Notes: generated by a model from the sequence alone, not told the origin. Positions 23,902 through 33,002 are shown, counted from the first letter of the stretch. The stretch: 44,197 nt of DNA from Lachnospiraceae bacterium (GCA_017553035.1 JAFZNE010000106.1:1-44197), one strand, 5' to 3'. Numbers and translations are program-made.

Positions 23902-24603
23902 ATGGCTTACAACACTTATTCCGATCGGTTTACGATCGGATCTGAGGCAGAACTGGTCAGATTGATAGAGAAGCTCGGGTTCGTACCTTTCTTCGAAAAT
24001 GAGATAAAAGGTTTTTCGCTTGAAGAACATATCGGAAAAGGGTGTTGGTATACTGACGGAGATAACGGTTTCTGGCCCGCATGGGAATGGAAGGGGCCGG
24101 TGATCAATAAATCAGGGTGCGCCTACGGAAAATTTCTGTGGAATAAAGCGACATATATCAGTGCCGAATGGTTCCCCGATTTCGCGAATTACCGGAGGGA
24201 CGGCTATGACTTCGATGCCAGGTATGAGGACGGACTCGCATCCCGCGATGATAAATATTTATATGAATTACTGGATGCAAACGCTCCGATCCTGAGCAAA
24301 CCCCTGAAGGCTCTCGGCAATTATCGTAAAGGAGGGAAGAAGGGATTTGACTCGTCGATCATACGCCTGCAGAAACAGTGCTACGTGACGGTGAGCGATT
24401 TCAGGTATTCGGTTGACAAGTTCGGAAAAGAATACGGCTGGGGAATTGCGGAGTATTCCACTCCCGAAAAGTTTCTCGGGCAGGGTTTTACAGAAAATGT
24501 TTATAAAAGATCCCCGGAGGAATCTTATGCAAAACTGGTTAAACATTTTAAGAAGATCCTTCCGGATGCGGATGAAAATATCATAATAAAGATGCTTGGG
24601 TAG
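23902..24603 (+). CDS. AlkZ-related protein
   Basis: AAAGGAGG precedes the ATG. The 233-residue protein shows the blocks FWPAWEWKGPVI, GCAYGKFLWNKATYIS, EWFPDFANYRRDGYDFDARYEDGLA, KKGFDSSIIRLQKQCYVTVSDF and YGWGIAEYSTPEKFLG. These are the recurring blocks of the clostridial family annotated as AlkZ-related, named for similarity to the winged-helix DNA glycosylase AlkZ/YcaQ. This placement is from memory of family sequences. It lacks clear catalytic evidence and could be a DNA-binding or repair-associated protein. It is divergent from the ECF S-component gene. Confidence 0.75.
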   Translation: MAYNTYSDRFTIGSEAELVRLIEKLGFVPFFENEIKGFSLEEHIGKGCWYTDGDNGFWPAWEWKGPVINKSGCAYGKFLWNKATYISAEWFPDFANYRRDGYDFDARYEDGLASRDDKYLYELLDANAPILSKPLKALGNYRKGGKKGFDSSIIRLQKQCYVTVSDFRYSVDKFGKEYGWGIAEYSTPEKFLGQGFTENVYKRSPEESYAKLVKHFKKILPDADENIIIKMLG

Positions 24604-24655
24604 ACATCCGGCAATTGTTACAAAAGCCGCAGAGATTTCTGCCGGTACAAAACAG

Positions 24656-24684
24656 TTGAGTTTCTTGCTGAAGTGGCGTAGAAT
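24656..24684 (+). promoter_or_regulatory. Predicted promoter of the large lipoprotein gene
   Basis: TTGAGT (24656-24661) and TAGAAT (24679-24684) lie 17 bases apart, 44 bases before the ATG at 24728. Confidence 0.55.
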
Positions 24685-24727
24685 CTTATTTAATGATATT
24701 TTTGTTCTTATTAGGAGGAAAGAGAGA

Positions 24728-26803
24728 ATGAGAAAGAGATCTGCTTTTGCCCTGATCGTGATATTTGCGATGCTGATATCGGTTCTCGGAGGCTGTAAGA
24801 AGGACAATAACAAACCTGAGATCAATGCGCAGCCGATAACCGGAGGCGGAGATATTGTAACAACTGCTGAACCCACAGCCGAGCCGCAGCCCACAGCGAC
24901 TGATACACCGGCTGCAACTGCTGTTCCTACGGATGAACCCGCGGGCACACCCGAACCGACTTCCGCACCAACGGATATACCTTCAGATGTGCTGAGCGAC
25001 CCCGAAGCTTCGGCATGGCTTGGGCTGGATACTCCCGACGGTATCAAAGCAGCTAATTTCTATGACCTGTTCCTGAAGGGCGAGGCCAAAGTTACGGTCA
25101 ATGGGGATTATTCCTATCTCGAAAAGGGAGAATTCGATATCGGTGAGCTTACGAAATCCATGTCGGACAGGCTGAAACAGGATATGCTTCCGAGTGAACT
25201 TTCCAAGGCGGATTATGCGATCCTGGACTGCGGCATGGATAAATACCCGGAGCTTGCTCTCAAACTGGTCTATTCATCGGATTATGAGAATGCAACAGAA
25301 TACATCGTTATCAAATCGGTAGAAGGAAAACTGGTCGCACTTGACACATTCCAGGACTATTACAGAAGCTATGCGGGTATCAACCGTTTTGGACATGTCG
25401 CGAGCGGGGGCAGTTCGGGTGCATCTTCAGGACACTATGAGAGCCAGGTAATAACTGCAGCCGGTGAGACGGTGATCGACTATATCTATAATTCTTATAA
25501 TGGCCTGGTCAAGCCGGTGATACCTTCTTATGTCCTGCCGGCTGATATGTGGGAAGCTCTGTCCTCATTTGGGGTTGAGAACTTCGACGGTGAAGGTAAA
25601 TACGGCCTGGAGATCTGGAGTGTCAATGCAATGGGTTCGGATTATCCATCCGAAGAAGCATATAATGCCGGTTACAAAGAGTATTTACAAAAAGCCGTAT
25701 TTTCATTTTTCAATAATGAAGGTAGATACATCATGCCTGATGACAAATATGTCAAGGCTTGTCAGGCACTGGGTCTTAATATCTGCTCAAAAGGCGAGTG
25801 GACTGAAATGATCGACAGCCATAAAAAGATCGTCGGAATAACGAATGAGATCTTCGAAGGCGACGATCCGGAATGGTATACGATCAAAGGCCTTGCTGTA
25901 AGCGGTTCGACAGGCAATAGTGGCACCGGAACGGGCAATACGTCAGAGCCTCATCCTTATGCGGATTTCCTCGGGACCTGGTATATCATGAGAGGCGAAG
26001 TAGACGGCTGGGAATGGGATGCTTCGGAAGAACTGAACATACAATATCTTACATTTAACGAAGATTATACCGTAACACAAAGAATAGATTACAGTTTGGA
26101 TTATTCAAACTATAATGTCGGTACATGCCAGTATTCGGTCGATGAAGACGGAAACGGAACGGTTTATGTTACTTATGACGATGAAGGCAATGACGGCGAG
26201 TACTGGTTCACCATCAGCGATGACGGAAAGCTGATCCAGAGCGGAATAGTCGTATATGACGGTTCGATATATACAGGTACATATGCTGAGTACGAACGTA
26301 AGCCTTTCTGGGGAGACGGCGGTTACTATTATGAGGTTACCGCACCTGTGACTCCCGATGTTATAAAGAAATATATCAACGAAGCCAAGGACGATCAATG
26401 GCTGGTAGTTCTGGTCGATCCGGACGAATCGATCAAACAGGCATGTGATGAAGGCAACTGGGAAGTTGATGATGAAACCGGCAACCAGTGGATCAGCTGC
26501 CCCTGGAATAATCCGAAAGAGCTTATCATAGCAAATGCTTCGGATCGGAAAGTTGAGATCGAAGTACATGAACCTGCCTCCGATTATGATCCGAAATCTT
26601 CGGATTCCCCCGGCGATTGGGTACCCGGGCCGTTCTTCTACTGGGCAGAATTAAGACCCGGAGAACTGACCCGCATGATAGTTGATCTGCCGGATGCAGC
26701 CAGGGATGCGACAATGTGCCTCTACATGCAGTTTGAAGGGGATTCGACAGAGTATCAGATGAGGATTTATAAGTTCAACAGTTCATATTTTAAGTTTAAA
26801 TAA
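24728..26803 (+). CDS. Large lipoprotein with lipocalin-like domain, function unknown
   Basis: The ATG at 24728 has AGGAGG nine bases upstream and gives a lipoprotein signal ending VLGGCKKD; a longer reading frame reaches back over the AlkZ-related stop codon but would hide that signal. The 691-residue protein has a TP-rich linker (residues about 35-85). A central region (about 95-390) contains LDTPDGIKAANFYDLFLKGE and AEDIWEALS-like helices. About residues 410-520 form a lipocalin-like barrel starting ADFLGTWYIMRGEVDGWEWD. The C-terminal part (about 530-691) is beta-rich with YYEVTAPVTPDVIKKYINEA. No enzyme motif was recognised. It is monocistronic and would be anchored on the outer membrane face. 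Confidence 0.75.
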   Translation: MRKRSAFALIVIFAMLISVLGGCKKDNNKPEINAQPITGGGDIVTTAEPTAEPQPTATDTPAATAVPTDEPAGTPEPTSAPTDIPSDVLSDPEASAWLGLDTPDGIKAANFYDLFLKGEAKVTVNGDYSYLEKGEFDIGELTKSMSDRLKQDMLPSELSKADYAILDCGMDKYPELALKLVYSSDYENATEYIVIKSVEGKLVALDTFQDYYRSYAGINRFGHVASGGSSGASSGHYESQVITAAGETVIDYIYNSYNGLVKPVIPSYVLPADMWEALSSFGVENFDGEGKYGLEIWSVNAMGSDYPSEEAYNAGYKEYLQKAVFSFFNNEGRYIMPDDKYVKACQALGLNICSKGEWTEMIDSHKKIVGITNEIFEGDDPEWYTIKGLAVSGSTGNSGTGTGNTSEPHPYADFLGTWYIMRGEVDGWEWDASEELNIQYLTFNEDYTVTQRIDYSLDYSNYNVGTCQYSVDEDGNGTVYVTYDDEGNDGEYWFTISDDGKLIQSGIVVYDGSIYTGTYAEYERKPFWGDGGYYYEVTAPVTPDVIKKYINEAKDDQWLVVLVDPDESIKQACDEGNWEVDDETGNQWISCPWNNPKELIIANASDRKVEIEVHEPASDYDPKSSDSPGDWVPGPFFYWAELRPGELTRMIVDLPDAARDATMCLYMQFEGDSTEYQMRIYKFNSSYFKFK

Positions 26804-26850
26804 GATCGGACATCTGAAAAATTTTAATTAAAAAAAATTAAAAAAAGTAC

Positions 26851-26879
26851 TTGACAAGTAATATCAAGAGTAATAAAAT
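26851..26879 (+). promoter_or_regulatory. Strong promoter of asnB with an A-tract UP element
   Basis: A perfect TTGACA (26851-26856) and TAAAAT (26874-26879) are 17 bases apart. The 40 bases before the -35 box are almost pure A and T (26819-26847), as in UP elements. Transcription would begin near 26886, only a few bases before the leader hairpin. Confidence 0.85.
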
Positions 26880-26891
26880 TCTCAACTATAA

Positions 26892-26937
26892 AAGACAAAG
26901 GCGTCTTAGAACCAGTTTCTAAGGCGCTTTTTCCTTT
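26892..26937 (+). promoter_or_regulatory. asnB leader: hexaloop antiterminator hairpin overlapping an intrinsic terminator
   Basis: AAGAC (26892-26896) and GTCTT (26903-26907) form a 5-bp stem with hexaloop AAAGGC, which has A at position 1 and G at position 4. The alternative fold GCGTCTTAGAA (26901-26911) with TTCTAAGGCGC (26917-26927) is an 11-bp terminator followed by TTTTT. The two share 26901-26907 and cannot form together. The loop pattern is that of ANTAR-protein targets. The element lies between the promoter and the asnB ribosome binding site, so it would act by attenuation. Confidence 0.75.
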
Positions 26938-26975
26938 TTGGGGGTCTTTTAATCGGTAACCCGGAGGTGGTTTGT

Positions 26976-28640
26976 ATGTGTTCGATATTAGGCTATTGCG
27001 GAAAAGACGCGGATTATGACAGCTTCAAGGAGGCTCTTTTGAAAACGGCTTCAAGAGGACCCGATGCAAGCAGGATCATAAATACAGGTAACGGCCGGCT
27101 CGGATTCAACAGGCTTTCGATCATGGGACTTACCGATGCGGGAATGCAGCCGTTCGTATACGGCGGGAAGAAGACACTGATGATCGAACCGGAAAAGAAC
27201 GGACCGGAAGAAGGAGTACCTGAGATCAGCCTTCCCGAAGAAGCCGAGCTCACTATAGTATGTAACGGTGAGATCTACGGTTTCAGACCGATCAAGGAAG
27301 AACTGATCGGCAGAGGGTATTCATTTATAAGCGATTCGGACTGTGAAATACTTCCCGCGATGTACAAAGAATACGGAACGGCAATGTTCGGAATGCTGGA
27401 TGCAGAATATGCCCTGATAATGTACGACGTGAAAAAGGACATGTATATTGCGGCCCGCGATCCGATAGGCATCAGGCCTCTGTATTACGGAAAGAGCGCG
27501 AGCGGTGCATATGTATTCGCGTCGGAACCGAAAAATCTGCTGAAGCTGGTAGATAAAGTATTTCCGTTCCCTCCCGGACATTATTTCCTGAACGGTGAGT
27601 TTAAGAAATATCGTGATATGTCGGATGTAACGGCTGTTCGTTATGATGATATGGAAACGATCGCACATAACATTCACGATCTTTTGACTGAAGGCGTAAG
27701 GAAGAGACTTGATTCCGATACGCCGGTAGGATTCCTGCTTTCGGGCGGACTTGATTCGTCACTGGTATGCGGGATCGCGGCAAAAGAACTTGATAAGCCG
27801 CTTGAGACCTGGGCGATAGGAATGGACATCGATGCGATCGATCTGAAATATGCCAGAGAGGTTGCAGACTACATAAATTCGAACCACCATGAAGTGATCA
27901 TTTCCAAGAGTGATATCCTTGAGGCTCTCGAGACGGTGATCGAAGCGCTCGGAACATATGATATCACGACGATCAGGGCATCACTCGGAATGTATCTGGT
28001 ATGTAAGGCGATACATGAGCAGTCGGATCTGAGGGTTATCATGACAGGTGAGATCTCAGATGAGATCTTCGGATACAAATATACGGACTTTGCTCCCAAT
28101 GCGGAGGAATTCCAGAAGGAAGCAGAGAAGAGGATCAGGGAACTTCATATGTATGATGTGCTCAGAGCGGACAGATGTATCAGCGTGAACTCGCTCGAAG
28201 CCAGGGTTCCCTTCGGTGATCTGGCATTTGTTGAGTATTGCATGTCGGTCGATCCGGAGAAGAAGCTGAACAAGTACAATAAAGGCAAATATCTTCTAAG
28301 ACATGCATTTGAGGAAGATAAGCTGATCCCCGACAGCATCCTGTGGCGTGAGAAAGCTGCATTTTCCGACGCGGTCGGACATTCGCTGAAGGACGATCTG
28401 GTAGAATTTGCGGAATCGCAGTATACCGATGCGGAGTTCGAGGAAGGCATCAAGAAATATGAGCATGCGAAACCTTTTACGAAGGAATCGCTGCTGTACA
28501 GAGATATATTTGAAAAGTATTATCCGGGGCAGTCGGAAATGGTAGTTGACTTCTGGATGCCCAATAAGAACTGGGAAGGCTGCAATGTGACCGATCCGTC
28601 GGCAAGGGTGCTTTCGAATTACGGTGCAAGCGGAACTTAA
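26976..28640 (+). CDS. asnB: Glutamine-hydrolysing asparagine synthetase B
   Basis: The start is the ATG at 26976, so that MCSILGYCG puts the catalytic Cys at position 2, as N-terminal nucleophile amidotransferases require; GGAGG is eight bases upstream. An in-frame GTG at 26967 would bury it. The 554-residue protein has the class II glutaminase domain ([34 protein letters not shown]) and the synthetase domain with the PP-loop [11 protein letters not shown] and [12 protein letters not shown]. It makes asparagine from aspartate, glutamine and ATP in the cytosol. It heads the nitrogen island, probably co-transcribed with glnN, and is under the leader attenuator. Confidence 0.95.
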   Translation: MCSILGYCGKDADYDSFKEALLKTASRGPDASRIINTGNGRLGFNRLSIMGLTDAGMQPFVYGGKKTLMIEPEKNGPEEGVPEISLPEEAELTIVCNGEIYGFRPIKEELIGRGYSFISDSDCEILPAMYKEYGTAMFGMLDAEYALIMYDVKKDMYIAARDPIGIRPLYYGKSASGAYVFASEPKNLLKLVDKVFPFPPGHYFLNGEFKKYRDMSDVTAVRYDDMETIAHNIHDLLTEGVRKRLDSDTPVGFLLSGGLDSSLVCGIAAKELDKPLETWAIGMDIDAIDLKYAREVADYINSNHHEVIISKSDILEALETVIEALGTYDITTIRASLGMYLVCKAIHEQSDLRVIMTGEISDEIFGYKYTDFAPNAEEFQKEAEKRIRELHMYDVLRADRCISVNSLEARVPFGDLAFVEYCMSVDPEKKLNKYNKGKYLLRHAFEEDKLIPDSILWREKAAFSDAVGHSLKDDLVEFAESQYTDAEFEEGIKKYEHAKPFTKESLLYRDIFEKYYPGQSEMVVDFWMPNKNWEGCNVTDPSARVLSNYGASGT

Positions 28641-28688
28641 AAAAGGCAATGGCGTCTTGGAGATAACCCCCGAGGTGCCTTTTTCTTT
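28641..28688 (+). promoter_or_regulatory. glnN leader: hexaloop hairpin overlapping a terminator
   Basis: The element starts directly after the asnB stop. AAGGC (28643-28647) and GTCTT (28654-28658) enclose hexaloop AATGGC. The competing terminator pairs AAAAGGCA (28641-28648) with TGCCTTTT (28676-28683) around a smaller CTTGG/CCGAG stem, and T-rich sequence follows. The arms overlap at 28643-28648. No promoter is visible between asnB and the element, so it should act on read-through transcripts. Confidence 0.75.
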
Positions 28689-28740
28689 AGGATCAGAAAA
28701 AAATAAAGAGAATAAAATAAAGAAAGAGAGGAAAGAGGTT

Positions 28741-30849
28741 ATGGAAAAAACAAGTGTATCAAGTGTACCCGAGCTGTTTGGCTCAATGGTGTTTGATGAC
28801 AGGGTGATGAGGGCAAGACTGTCGGCAAAGGTTTACGAATCACTGAGGAAGACGATCGACGAGGATGCAAGACTCGATGAAACCGTTGCGGAGGCGGTAG
28901 CAAAGGAGATGCGTGACTGGGCCGTAGAGAACGGCGCTACACATTTTACACATTGGTTCCAGCCCCTGACAGGTGTTACGGCTGAGAAACATGACAGTTT
29001 CATAACTCCTTCACCCGACGGCGGCGTGATCATGGAGTTTTCTGGCAAGGAGCTGATCAAGGGTGAGCCCGATGCTTCATCATTCCCTTCGGGAGGCTTA
29101 AGAGCTACATTTGAAGCCAGAGGTTATACAGCATGGGATCCTACGTCTTATGCATTTATCAAGGATCATACCCTTTGTATACCGACAGCGTTCTGCTCAT
29201 ATTCAGGAGAAGCACTCGATAAGAAAACTCCTCTCTTAAGATCAATGCAGGCGCTCAGCCGTCAGGCCAAGCGTATCCTGAAACTGTTCGGAAAAGAAGT
29301 TAAATATGTAAGGACGAGCGTAGGTCCCGAGCAGGAATATTTCCTGATCGACGAGGCAATGTACCAGAAGCGTCCGGACCTTGTATATACCGGAAGGACC
29401 CTGTTCGGTGCGATGCCGCCTAAAGGACAGGAACTCGATGACCACTATTTCGGTGTTATCAAGCCCAGAGTAAATGCATTTATGGAGGATCTGAACAACG
29501 AGCTGTGGAAGCTCGGGATCCTTGCCAAGACAGAGCACAACGAAGTTGCTCCTGCACAGCATGAGCTGGCACCCATTTATTCGACGACCAATGTGGCTAC
29601 CGATAACAACCAGCTTACGATGGAGATCATGCAGAAGGTGGCAAGACGCCACGGTCTGGTATGCCTCCTTCATGAGAAGCCTTTTGCGGGAGTAAACGGT
29701 TCAGGTAAACACAACAACTGGTCAATGGCAACCGATACCGGAATGAACCTGCTCTCACCCGGTGAGACACCTCATGAGAATGCACAATTCCTGCTGTTCC
29801 TGTGTGCGGTAATCCAAGCAGTCGATGATTACCAGGATCTGCTGAGATTGTCAGTTGCCACGGCAGGCAACGATCACAGACTCGGAGCAAACGAAGCACC
29901 GCCCGCAATCATCTCGGTATTCCTCGGCGATGAGCTTTCGGCTATCTTAGAGGCTATCAAGACCGATACACCTTATCAGGGCAAGGAAAAAGAAGTTATC
30001 AAACTCGGTGTTCACACACTTCCGAGATTTTCAAGAGATACAACGGACAGAAACCGTACATCGCCGTTCGCGTTTACCGGTAATAAATTCGAGTTCAGAT
30101 CACTCGGTTCATCGAACAGTATCGCATGCTGCAACATCATGTTGAATGCGGCAGTTGCGGAGAGCCTGAAGCAGTACGCAGACAGGCTTGAAGGCGCCGA
30201 GAATTTTGAGAGCGCACTTCATGATCTGATCAAGGAAACCATTACCAAGCATGAGAGAATACTCTTCAACGGCAACGGTTATGGTGAGGAATGGATCGAA
30301 GAGGCAACGAAGGTTAGAGGCCTTTCGAACCTGAAGACCACTGCGGATGCGATGCCTCACCTGCTTGATGAGAAGAACATGAAGATGCTGATGGCTCACA
30401 AGGTATTTACCGAATCCGAACTTCATTCAAGATGCGAGATAATGCTCGAGAACTATTGCAAGACGGTAAATATTGAAGGACATACCATGGTAGATATGGT
30501 AAGAAAGAGCTATCTGCCGGCTATCGAAGGTTATCTGTTCGATCTGGCCCAGGCTACTTCATACATGAAATCGGTAAGCGAGAATGTAAAATGCAAGTAC
30601 GAAACCTCAACGATCGAAAGACTTTCGGAGCTCACCGACAACATTCTCGAGAATGTCGAAGCACTTGAAGGATCGCTCGAAAACCTGAAGGGCTACAGCG
30701 AGATCATCGAGACATCGAAGGCTGTAAGAGATGATCTTATCCCGAAGATGGATGCATTGAGAAAGAACGTTGATGAAGCCGAGATGCTGACAAGCGAGAA
30801 GTGCTGGCCTGTACCGAGCTACGGACAGCTGCTGTTCAGCGTATATTAA
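28741..30849 (+). CDS. glnN: Type III glutamine synthetase
   Basis: The ATG at 28741 follows GAGAGGAAAGAGG. The upstream in-frame extension runs through the terminator element and is not coding. The 702-residue length is that of GSIII. Family blocks include [70 protein letters not shown] and [17 protein letters not shown], which supply the ATP, ammonium and glutamate sites. It is a dodecameric cytosolic enzyme that makes glutamine from glutamate, ammonium and ATP. Its neighbours asnB, amt and gltBD use or supply the same metabolites. The leader hairpin suggests nitrogen-dependent attenuation. Confidence 0.96.
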   Translation: MEKTSVSSVPELFGSMVFDDRVMRARLSAKVYESLRKTIDEDARLDETVAEAVAKEMRDWAVENGATHFTHWFQPLTGVTAEKHDSFITPSPDGGVIMEFSGKELIKGEPDASSFPSGGLRATFEARGYTAWDPTSYAFIKDHTLCIPTAFCSYSGEALDKKTPLLRSMQALSRQAKRILKLFGKEVKYVRTSVGPEQEYFLIDEAMYQKRPDLVYTGRTLFGAMPPKGQELDDHYFGVIKPRVNAFMEDLNNELWKLGILAKTEHNEVAPAQHELAPIYSTTNVATDNNQLTMEIMQKVARRHGLVCLLHEKPFAGVNGSGKHNNWSMATDTGMNLLSPGETPHENAQFLLFLCAVIQAVDDYQDLLRLSVATAGNDHRLGANEAPPAIISVFLGDELSAILEAIKTDTPYQGKEKEVIKLGVHTLPRFSRDTTDRNRTSPFAFTGNKFEFRSLGSSNSIACCNIMLNAAVAESLKQYADRLEGAENFESALHDLIKETITKHERILFNGNGYGEEWIEEATKVRGLSNLKTTADAMPHLLDEKNMKMLMAHKVFTESELHSRCEIMLENYCKTVNIEGHTMVDMVRKSYLPAIEGYLFDLAQATSYMKSVSENVKCKYETSTIERLSELTDNILENVEALEGSLENLKGYSEIIETSKAVRDDLIPKMDALRKNVDEAEMLTSEKCWPVPSYGQLLFSVY

Positions 30850-30877
30850 GTATTGCTCTTTATTTGATCTAAAAAGT

Positions 30878-30936
30878 CACCACAATGGCGTGGAGATCCG
30901 CAAAACCGGCGGGAACATGCTGTTGTGGTGTTTTTT
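30878..30936 (+). promoter_or_regulatory. amt leader: hexaloop hairpin overlapping a terminator
   Basis: CCAC (30880-30883) and GTGG (30890-30893) enclose hexaloop AATGGC. The competing fold pairs CACCACAA (30878-30885) with TTGTGGTG (30923-30930), followed by TTTTTT. Both use 30880-30885. The stem bases differ from the other three leaders but still pair, while the loop is the same. No promoter is seen between the glnN stop and this element. Confidence 0.75.
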
Positions 30937-31007
30937 ATATCTGACCGGACCTTTACGGGATGGCAGACAGGGAATTTGGAAAGGTATTAAAGGGGAAATC
31001 GCAAAAC

Positions 31008-31046
31008 ATATGTATTGAGGAGAATACTCCGGAAATTCATACATAT
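31008..31046 (+). other. Second stem-loop in the amt leader
   Basis: ATATGTAT (31008-31015) pairs with ATACATAT (31039-31046) around a smaller GGAG-AATA-CTCC hairpin. It lies between the attenuator and the ribosome binding site. No T tract follows, so it is not a terminator; it could affect mRNA stability or translation. Confidence 0.45.
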
Positions 31047-31087
31047 TCATGGATTTGCGGACAAAAAAGGAAAAGGGGGAAATGAAT

Positions 31088-32860
31088 ATGATAGAAGAAA
31101 TCAAAAGTTTGATAAGTGACGAAGTGTTTTCGGTGTGGTTTTTGATCGGCGCAGCCCTCGTGTTCTGGATGCAGGCGGGCTTCGCAATGTGTGAAACAGG
31201 TTTTACAAGGGCTAAAAATGCCGGTAACATCATAATGAAGAACCTGATGGATTTCTGTATCGGTACCGTAATGTGGTTTATCTGCGGAGCATCGCTCATG
31301 CTGGGACCGAACATCCTGAAAGGTTTCGCGGGCGGATTCAGCTTTGATGTATTTACATCATATTCAAATTTTGATTATTCCGCATTCGTATTTAACCTTG
31401 TATTCTGCGCGACCACAGCTACCATAGTTTCCGGTTCCATGGCCGAGCGTACCAAGTTTTCAAGTTATTGTATCTATTCGGCGATCATCTCCGCAGTTAT
31501 CTATCCTATCGAAGCTCACTGGACATGGGGCGGCGGATTCCTTGTTGAATGGGGCTTCCACGATTATGCAGGTTCAAACTGTATCCATATGGTCGGCGGT
31601 ATCTGCGCATTTATCGGTGCCTGGATGCTCGGACCGAGGCTTGGTAAATTCGAACGTGACAAGAAGGGTAAAGTTACAAAAGTTAATGCATTCCCCGGTC
31701 ACAACCTTGTTATAGCGGCTCTCGGTGTATTCATCCTGTGGCTTGGATGGTACGGATTCAACGGTGCCGCAGCTACCGATGTTCCCACAATGGGTTCTGT
31801 ATTTCTTACAACTACCGTGGCTCCAGCAGTTGCAACAGTTGTCTGTATGATATTTACCTGGTGCAAATACGGCAAGCCCGATGTATCGATGTGTCTTAAC
31901 GCTTCTCTTGCAGGTCTTGTTGCGATCACCGCTCCCTGCGACGTTACGGATTGCGCAGGTGCAGCAATCATCGGTGCCGTATCCGGTCTGCTCGTAGTAT
32001 TCGGCGTATGGTTCAATGATAATGTTACTCATGTTGACGATCCTGTTGGTGCTGTTGCGGTTCATATGTTCAACGGTATCTGGGGAACGATCGCTGTAGG
32101 TCTGTTTGCAACCGAGACAGCTCCCGGATTTGCGGTAGCAGGGATCAAGGAAGGCCTTTTCTACGGCGGCGGATTCGAACAGCTCGGAAAACAGTGTGCA
32201 GGTATGCTTGTAACCGCATTATGGACCGTAGTTACGATCTATCTTGCGTTCCTGCTCATAAAGAAGACCGTTGGCCTGAGAGTCAATGAAGAAGAGGAGA
32301 TCACAGGTCTTGATGCTACCGAGCATGGTCTTCCTTCTGCATATGCGGGCTTCTCGATCATGGATATTTCCAACACCATGACCATGAGTGTCAATGAAAA
32401 CACCAACCTCGGAAATGAAAGCTACGAGGAGGCTTCCGAAGCCAAGAAGAAAGCGGCGGTACCTGTTTACAAAGATCCTTCCGGAGCTTTGCCGGAGTTT
32501 GACAGCGGCATTTCAAAGGTTGTTATCATCGCCAAGCTGTCAAGGTATGAAGTATTGAAGCGCGCGATGAACGATCTGGGTGTTACCGGTATGACGGTAA
32601 CTCAGGTTATGGGATGCGGTATCCAGAAGGGTGCCGGCGAGAAATACCGTGGTGTTGAGATCGATATGACGCTGCTTCCCAAGGTTAAGCTTGAAGTCGT
32701 AGTCAGTGCGATCCCTGTTGACGATGTTATCGAGGCAGCCAAGAAAGCCCTGTATACCGGTCATATCGGCGATGGCAAGATCTTCGTATATCCTGTCAGC
32801 CGTGTTGTCAAGATCAGGACCGGCGAGGAGAATTTCGAGGCTCTGCAGGACGTAGAGTAA
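31088..32860 (+). CDS. Ammonium transporter with fused C-terminal PII (GlnB) domain
   Basis: The ATG at 31088 is best placed after the GGGGGA run at 31075-31080; starts at 31049 and 31082 are too close or lack a site. Residues 1 to about 420 form an Amt channel: MQAGFAMCETGFTRAKNAGN, and the two pore histidines in CIHMVGGICAF and AVHMFNGIWGT. After a linker, residues 477-591 are a complete PII protein with KVVIIAKLSRYEVLKRAM, the T-loop tyrosine in AGEKYRGVEI (residue 521) and YTGHIGDGKIFVYPVSRVVK. PII proteins gate Amt channels in response to ATP, ADP and 2-oxoglutarate, so this fusion would carry its own regulator. It lies between glnN and gltB. Confidence 0.93.
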   Translation: MIEEIKSLISDEVFSVWFLIGAALVFWMQAGFAMCETGFTRAKNAGNIIMKNLMDFCIGTVMWFICGASLMLGPNILKGFAGGFSFDVFTSYSNFDYSAFVFNLVFCATTATIVSGSMAERTKFSSYCIYSAIISAVIYPIEAHWTWGGGFLVEWGFHDYAGSNCIHMVGGICAFIGAWMLGPRLGKFERDKKGKVTKVNAFPGHNLVIAALGVFILWLGWYGFNGAAATDVPTMGSVFLTTTVAPAVATVVCMIFTWCKYGKPDVSMCLNASLAGLVAITAPCDVTDCAGAAIIGAVSGLLVVFGVWFNDNVTHVDDPVGAVAVHMFNGIWGTIAVGLFATETAPGFAVAGIKEGLFYGGGFEQLGKQCAGMLVTALWTVVTIYLAFLLIKKTVGLRVNEEEEITGLDATEHGLPSAYAGFSIMDISNTMTMSVNENTNLGNESYEEASEAKKKAAVPVYKDPSGALPEFDSGISKVVIIAKLSRYEVLKRAMNDLGVTGMTVTQVMGCGIQKGAGEKYRGVEIDMTLLPKVKLEVVVSAIPVDDVIEAAKKALYTGHIGDGKIFVYPVSRVVKIRTGEENFEALQDVE

Positions 32861-32882
32861 AGTATCGTGCGAATAATAACAG

Positions 32883-32927
32883 GCTATCCGCAATAAAATG
32901 ATAATGAGTGTTGACATGACGGATAGC
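32883..32927. repeat. 8-bp inverted repeat around the gltB promoter -35 region
   Basis: GCTATCCG (32883-32890) and CGGATAGC (32920-32927) are perfect inverted copies 29 bases apart. The second copy lies in the promoter spacer. It may be an operator for looping or dimer binding, or the end of amt; no regulator was identified. Confidence 0.4.
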
Positions 32928-32939
32928 AAGCTATATAAT
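32911..32939 (+). promoter_or_regulatory. Full-consensus promoter of gltBD
   Basis: TTGACA (32911-32916) and TATAAT (32934-32939), both perfect, lie exactly 17 bases apart. Transcription would start near 32946, only about seven bases before the leader hairpin. Such a consensus promoter would fire strongly unless restrained, which fits downstream attenuation. Confidence 0.9.
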
Positions 32940-32952
32940 AGGTCTTTGAAAA

Positions 32953-33002
32953 AAGGCAAAGGCGTCTTGGAGTTATTTCCGGGACTCTTTGCCTCTTTTT
33001 TT
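32953..33002 (+). promoter_or_regulatory. gltB leader: hexaloop hairpin overlapping a terminator
   Basis: AAGGC (32953-32957) and GTCTT (32964-32968) enclose hexaloop AAAGGC. The competing terminator pairs GGCAAAG (32955-32961) with CTTTGCC (32987-32993) around an 8-bp inner stem (GTCTTGGA with TCCGGGAC), and T-rich sequence follows to 33002. The folds share 32955-32968. Confidence 0.8.

Noticed and set aside
24268-25047. Antisense frame with Gly/Val/Ser repeats over the lipoprotein linker
   Set aside because: The repeats mirror the TP-rich linker of the sense lipoprotein.
28624-28740. N-terminal extension of glnN
   Set aside because: It runs through the terminator hairpin and lacks similarity to GSIII; the ATG at 28741 has a ribosome binding site.
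26886-33002. Glutamine riboswitch or T-box as explanation of the nitrogen leaders
   Set aside because: The leaders are only about 50-100 bases and lack the conserved glutamine aptamer core and the T-box sequence; a small hexaloop hairpin competing with the terminator fits better.
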